Shown in pieces: positions 9,201-10,420 of a stretch of 10,420 nucleotides of DNA. The notes beneath the pieces are model-generated. The model was not told the origin of the DNA. It ran no database searches and saw only the letters and a program-made list of their open reading frames with translations. The position numbers and the translations under genes were made by a program. How positions within the stretch are numbered: position 1 is the stretch's first letter; each line of letters opens with the position of its first letter. Origin of the DNA: CAZEHJ01 sp964512485 (GTDB taxonomy: Bacteria > Bacteroidota > Rhodothermia > Rhodothermales > UBA10348); contig CAZEHJ010000097.1 of assembly GCA_964512485.1 (NCBI GenBank), forward strand, positions 1 to 10,420, in the 5' to 3' direction.

Positions 9201-10097
9201 TTGCTGAGCAGAATGAGAAAATGAAGATCCACCCTCAAGTCCGATCCCACCTGGAAACGCAACAGATCCGCTCATTGAAGAAGAGACGGTTACCGATGCC
9301 CCGCCCTCAGCTACGATTTCATTGGCGATGGTCACATCATCGGAATTGGAAAACAGAAGTGAAGAACCTGAAAGCAGGGAAGGAATCGTGAACGTCCTGG
9401 ACTGTGAAGATGCACCACCATCAATATTCCACTGCCTGGTTGTTGACGAGTAGTTGAGATCTGATCCGAGCAGTGCCCCGCCGAATGATATGCTTGCGGA
9501 GGCAGGCGCGCTCTTGTCGGAATTATCGGGGCTTATATATAAGGTGTTCCCAACACTCTCCTGAAAGGTTACCGGGATATCGGAAAAGTCGAGTGTACCA
9601 GATCGAACTTCGAACGTGTGGAGGAAATTCAGATCCCCGGGTGAAAGCGCATCCGAGTTGAGCAATCCAATTCCAAAACTGATCTGTTCTGAGCCCGACC
9701 GCTCGAAGGACAAAGTGCCACTCCCGAGGTCGGCCACAAGGAAGTCTTCGGAGATCAGAAAGTCACTCGAACCTCCAAAAGACTGAAGACGAGCCGTCAC
9801 AGATTTCGAAGGGTCGGAGAGTATGATTCCGTCCGCGTCGGCACCCTTGAAATACTCACCCGCAGCGAGGCACAGAACGCCTCCATCAGCCGAGGCATTG
9901 AAGCCAGATTCAAATGATTGAAGCGGCTGAAACTGGGTCCCATTATTTAAATCCGATCCATCGGACGGATTGACGAAAACGCTGCAATCCTGGGCAGACA
10001 GAGATCCTCCGAGCACGGCCTGAAACAACAGAAGAAAACAGAAACTCAAAAAGGACTTTCGAAGTGACTTCAGAACGGTTCTACGTAAAAGGTTCAT
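3219..10097 (-). CDS. Giant T9SS-secreted serine-rich beta-strand-repeat protein with DUF4397-like region
   Basis: This 2292-residue protein is probably exported by the Sec and type IX systems and attached to or released from the cell surface; an adhesive or structural role is inferred. Residues 1-35 form a signal peptide: basic n-region (RR, KSLRKS), hydrophobic core, and a likely cut after SLSA. Residues 36-110 (VNPSDGSDLNNGTQFQPLQS, then LCLAAGEY) resemble the start of secreted right-handed beta-helix proteins. About residues 110-1830 are degenerate G/S/T/L-rich beta-strand repeats. Near 1833-1860 lies a V-V-G-P-V ... S-F-P-V-G segment typical of FCB repeat proteins. Residues 1989-2190 resemble two DUF4397 units. 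Residues 2200-2292 are a type A sorting domain (YPNPARTNP, VFDVTGRRIS, SSGMYLMR, basic tail). The mature part has only four Cys (38, 76, 565, 582) and about 14 Lys. ATG at 10097 gives a good signal peptide; an in-frame TTG at 10115 would add six residues. No clear Shine-Dalgarno sequence is seen, as is common in this phylum. Confidence 0.9.
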   Translation of the reverse strand: MNLLRRTVLKSLRKSFLSFCFLLLFQAVLGGSLSAQDCSVFVNPSDGSDLNNGTQFQPLQSFESGFNASADGGVLCLAAGEYFKGADADGIILSDPSKSVTARLQSFGGSSDFLISEDFLVADLGSGTLSFERSGSEQISFGIGLLNSDALSPGDLNFLHTFEVRSGTLDFSDIPVTFQESVGNTLYISPDNSDKSAPASASISFGGALLGSDLNYSSTTRQWNIDGGASSQSRTFTIPSLLSGSSLLFSNSDDVTIANEIVAEGGASVTVSSSMSGSVAFPGGIGLEGGSSFSHSAQQNLSLSARIFGSGRAQITLAGTGVQTLESLVYEQSGELDLTISGGETLFSSATTVNGSLDVSSVLRTQAPVLLASSDASGALFTLSGLLDHGQNTFTVSNADTDSASITVSETASITGSPLTLSGAVSISGGGSLEISPVSGSQITFADIEISNALSLTSGLSGFISSSDASFPSSLRVDGGSLSIASSVSPSASGLTLTQGVLTANNAVFRLSEAFFSVLGGTIDLGIEFVNASSASLSSNSTLSSLAATNSTLSVIGTAAVTNDCMLENANLTVTTSSTLSCGTFLTSQSNQITLDDSAALAALNNMDLSSAGVNAGSGTSIQISSTLTLGASSSTLHQTDLIFSGANHTVNSVTPSLWKSFNWLQAGGLTNLNGDIGISDALVLSGGVLNLEPDAVLRLRSDLTSIPGSFTFSESSRIVVEQSSILSSGTETTLVLPSIYMRGSALSFPGNTVINGTLEQISGNISFPDNMRIDVLGDLTFTAGGLSIGDGSTLSGAGSTSIGGSVFSMGSNAILIAQSGADISPATASVSDAVLRLEGTGPLAVDPAFSFRDWQVAGDQVVVTVTGNQSFSVANSLTVSVGATLDLAASSLVLGSSGTSPSIGVDGEVTGTTGGRVTIRGISASWSGTGIIQDLHVQLDDVTSALTYSGAEAKLGRSLFLESGILDVDSAWLRFLTSTAIDLALNIDGEMFSGSISTNNLPGLNPESTPIDLSIAGTVSGFPSVNPYFEYGPVRHLTIAATDGLNTPPLFGLSSTLPRSISGSLIVESNALFQIPNIILTGANTVNRIAGSLPSLELRGSGSLQGQATGSVDALQFSGSDYQVTDLKNVRSFQIESGSVTLDGSETLEVSESLTLDDGSSLALGTKVLMNPASGAFNFSVGSANVSLGAGSQFDFAGQTAASVQPLSVWTLNDAEVADGYLVFRNNTTLSAAATIPRIRMVGENADVFLQNDLSISSALTSESGILRLGGSHLSLIEARWAHAGTQFQGDQSAGTARVTISGSSSVALAAPLSLDFANLDLNPLAGTITFEQASASANHAVIVPNGQVTIGNGNVSLGSTDLVLTGNDSPVLSIQDASILGDVSYEEITTNSSLDITDDLFPFSDRQIGEIVLSSGTEAPVQISGTVHIDALRLEKGTSFVPGSSPLQVNKRLVFGQEGAHLGTNNAGEIILAGGAQIVRRGSGTLSHAPTFLGEIDLAYDLDDGSQTGVDRNFLASILNSGFEIPPVASGIRNLVVLAGNTGTTVNRIAMQQNLSISGTAIVWNGELDWGSADVSFGENSSLGFLEIDTDTRASFSGGGSFTTASSINLFARPLTGSVTLSDSFFPSGIQVDSLEMDLGSAIANTTADLVLHATRNVGVLIVHGTDGSSLNMTGNSLTASRSFEVLGGTVFSDPPANIASGDSLFVGPSAVINGNTLLMIAGNSVVNGNMQALSFTTAGDLVIGGRWDSSTSLSMTGGNQEIRFDSEELVFAHLDRTAVSSSTAAVFRGPAGSTLRVTGSIGLNSGLIVLDNPVLQLELGVSIDRHPSSWVVGPVNMTVSGGFTGSTSFPVGSVSKAEILDLTFTEPLLATSAFQVEQFDHEPVIETGLPSTIGSTIVQDTDLFSWTLTSSVNFANAQPFSLSASAESAGEAAVTLLTYPTGKAGGRWETDVFSSSSELRSAILTEGLSPRGLRISPGLTTRNGGRSFIQFADDWVEASTPDIDIFINEELWLSDVSQRSASDAIPISESALQNDGVLITISGHGEPRVAGLLATDQVSMQPDQLTYLVLGNNLPGIPAIVFSPPMPIQNGLIVANLGSPESELTVTEMWPTARTFAHDLTGRSFSQEISTTDFSSAFRIQTPTGGESFSKFQIDSLPDGLSLFMVYHDLTSAVLTADGTLHNAIDATNDQEQSVAPESFVLHSIYPNPARTNPAMKVDIPEPGTLAIEVFDVTGRRISQETFDFTSSVQNHELTTRLGLVSSGMYLMRTTFRGVTRETRRSKTFVIAR

Positions 10098-10153
10098 ACA
10101 GGACAATATTGACAATGGCCGCGCAAAAGGGGATCTTTGCAGGACTCAAACTA

Positions 10154-10177
10154 CGCCAGAAAAACTGCCATAAAAAC
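10154..10177 (-). repeat. Two tandem 12-bp T-tract units in the giant-gene leader
   Basis: On the minus strand GTTTTTATGGCA is followed directly by GTTTTTCTGGCG, 10 of 12 bases identical, about 57-80 bases before the ATG. The repeated T5 tracts could be a protein site, a DNA bend or an upstream promoter element; the sequence does not decide which. Confidence 0.6.
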
Positions 10178-10225
10178 TCGATTATTCATTGGGTACTGGC
10201 CATTTTCTGGGTGTATTTGTCACGT

Positions 10226-10242
10226 GTCGGGGCTTTCCCGAC
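10226..10242. other. GC-rich hairpin in the giant-gene leader
   Basis: GTCGGG (10226-10231) and CCCGAC (10237-10242) form a 6-bp stem with a 5-nt loop, about 130 bases upstream of the giant gene's ATG. Neither strand has a T-run after it, so an intrinsic terminator is not supported. It could be a terminator remnant, an operator or an mRNA leader structure. Confidence 0.4.
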
Positions 10243-10420
10243 GACCCCAAAACATTAGCTGAGGCCCGAAAACAGAGCATTGATACACATTTCGGTATCT
10301 TTTTCTCGTTCGAAGAACGCTGGAATGACGTCAAAAACGTCAAATCCGGCTTTTTGTGTTTCAGCCAATTTCTTTTCTAATTCGGAAGGCGTCTGCCTTT
10401 CAAATGGAATTCAATCCACT

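Larger units (their letters stand above)
10098..10420 (-). promoter_or_regulatory. Non-coding leader upstream of the giant gene
   Basis: These 323 bases hold no supportable gene on either strand and should contain the promoter of the giant gene. Read on the minus strand, the 12-bp units GTTTTTATGGCA and GTTTTTCTGGCG stand in tandem. ATTGTC occurs twice, 9 bp apart, immediately before the start codon, and TTTGACGT occurs twice, 9 bp apart, near the far end. A GC hairpin lies between. I could not identify a convincing Bacteroidota-type promoter (TTTG with TAnnTTTG); a near match, TAGTTTG, lies at 10147-10153, about 50 bp before the ATG. Confidence 0.45.

Noticed and set aside
3219..10097. Giant protein as a glycosidase, lyase or protease
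   Set aside because: The N-terminal beta-helix resemblance is structural only. I see no catalytic motif of pectate lyases, glycoside hydrolases or peptidases anywhere in the chain.
10226..10242. Leader hairpin as an intrinsic terminator or riboswitch
   Set aside because: There is no T-run on either side and no recognisable conserved aptamer core; kept only as a low-confidence structural feature.
10189..10380. Small + strand open frame (63 codons) in the leader
   Set aside because: No family resemblance and no clear ribosome binding site; it overlaps the likely promoter region of the giant gene.
10377..10420. Possible C-terminal tail of a minus-strand gene entering from the right edge (13 codons then TAG)
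   Set aside because: Thirteen codons are too few to distinguish from chance. An ATG at 10404 on the + strand that might start a divergent gene is equally unsupported.

Overview
The window looks like a chromosomal piece of a T9SS-bearing bacterium of the FCB group (Bacteroidota, Rhodothermota or Balneolota). The main clue is a 2292-residue secreted protein that ends in a recognisable type IX secretion (T9SS) C-terminal sorting domain. The weak or absent Shine-Dalgarno sequences and mid-range GC content fit this, but the lineage remains an inference. A run of exactly 100 N shows that the contig is scaffolded, as in a draft or metagenome-derived genome.

Layout. (1) Bases 1-2324 (+) hold the end of a pyruvate dehydrogenase operon: the E1 beta subunit, cut by the window's left edge, then the E2 dihydrolipoamide acetyltransferase, interrupted by the N gap in its linker. 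The 92-bp spacer between them carries a degenerate second copy of the last 29 bp of the E1 beta coding region. (2) Bases 2337-3173 (+) hold a cytoplasmic metallophosphoesterase of the CpdA/class III phosphodiesterase type, 12 bp behind E2 and probably on the same transcript. Its coding sequence contains a perfect 15-bp inverted repeat with a 5-nt loop. (3) Bases 3219-10097 (-) hold one giant gene converging on the first three. It encodes a signal peptide, a beta-helix-like N-terminus, about 1800 residues of degenerate serine-rich beta-strand repeats, a likely tandem DUF4397 region and the T9SS sorting domain. (4) Bases 10098-10420 are a non-coding leader upstream of the giant gene, with several short direct repeats and a GC-rich hairpin.

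How the genes work together. E1 beta pairs with E1 alpha (presumably just upstream) to decarboxylate pyruvate, and E2 passes the acetyl group to CoA. The metallophosphoesterase has no evident biochemical link to this complex. The giant protein is probably a surface-attached or released structural or adhesive protein and looks like an independent monocistronic unit. I see no phage, insertion sequence, CRISPR array, RNA gene or defence system. The unusual signals are the palindrome, the post-stop duplication, the composition and architecture of the giant protein, and the repeats in its leader.
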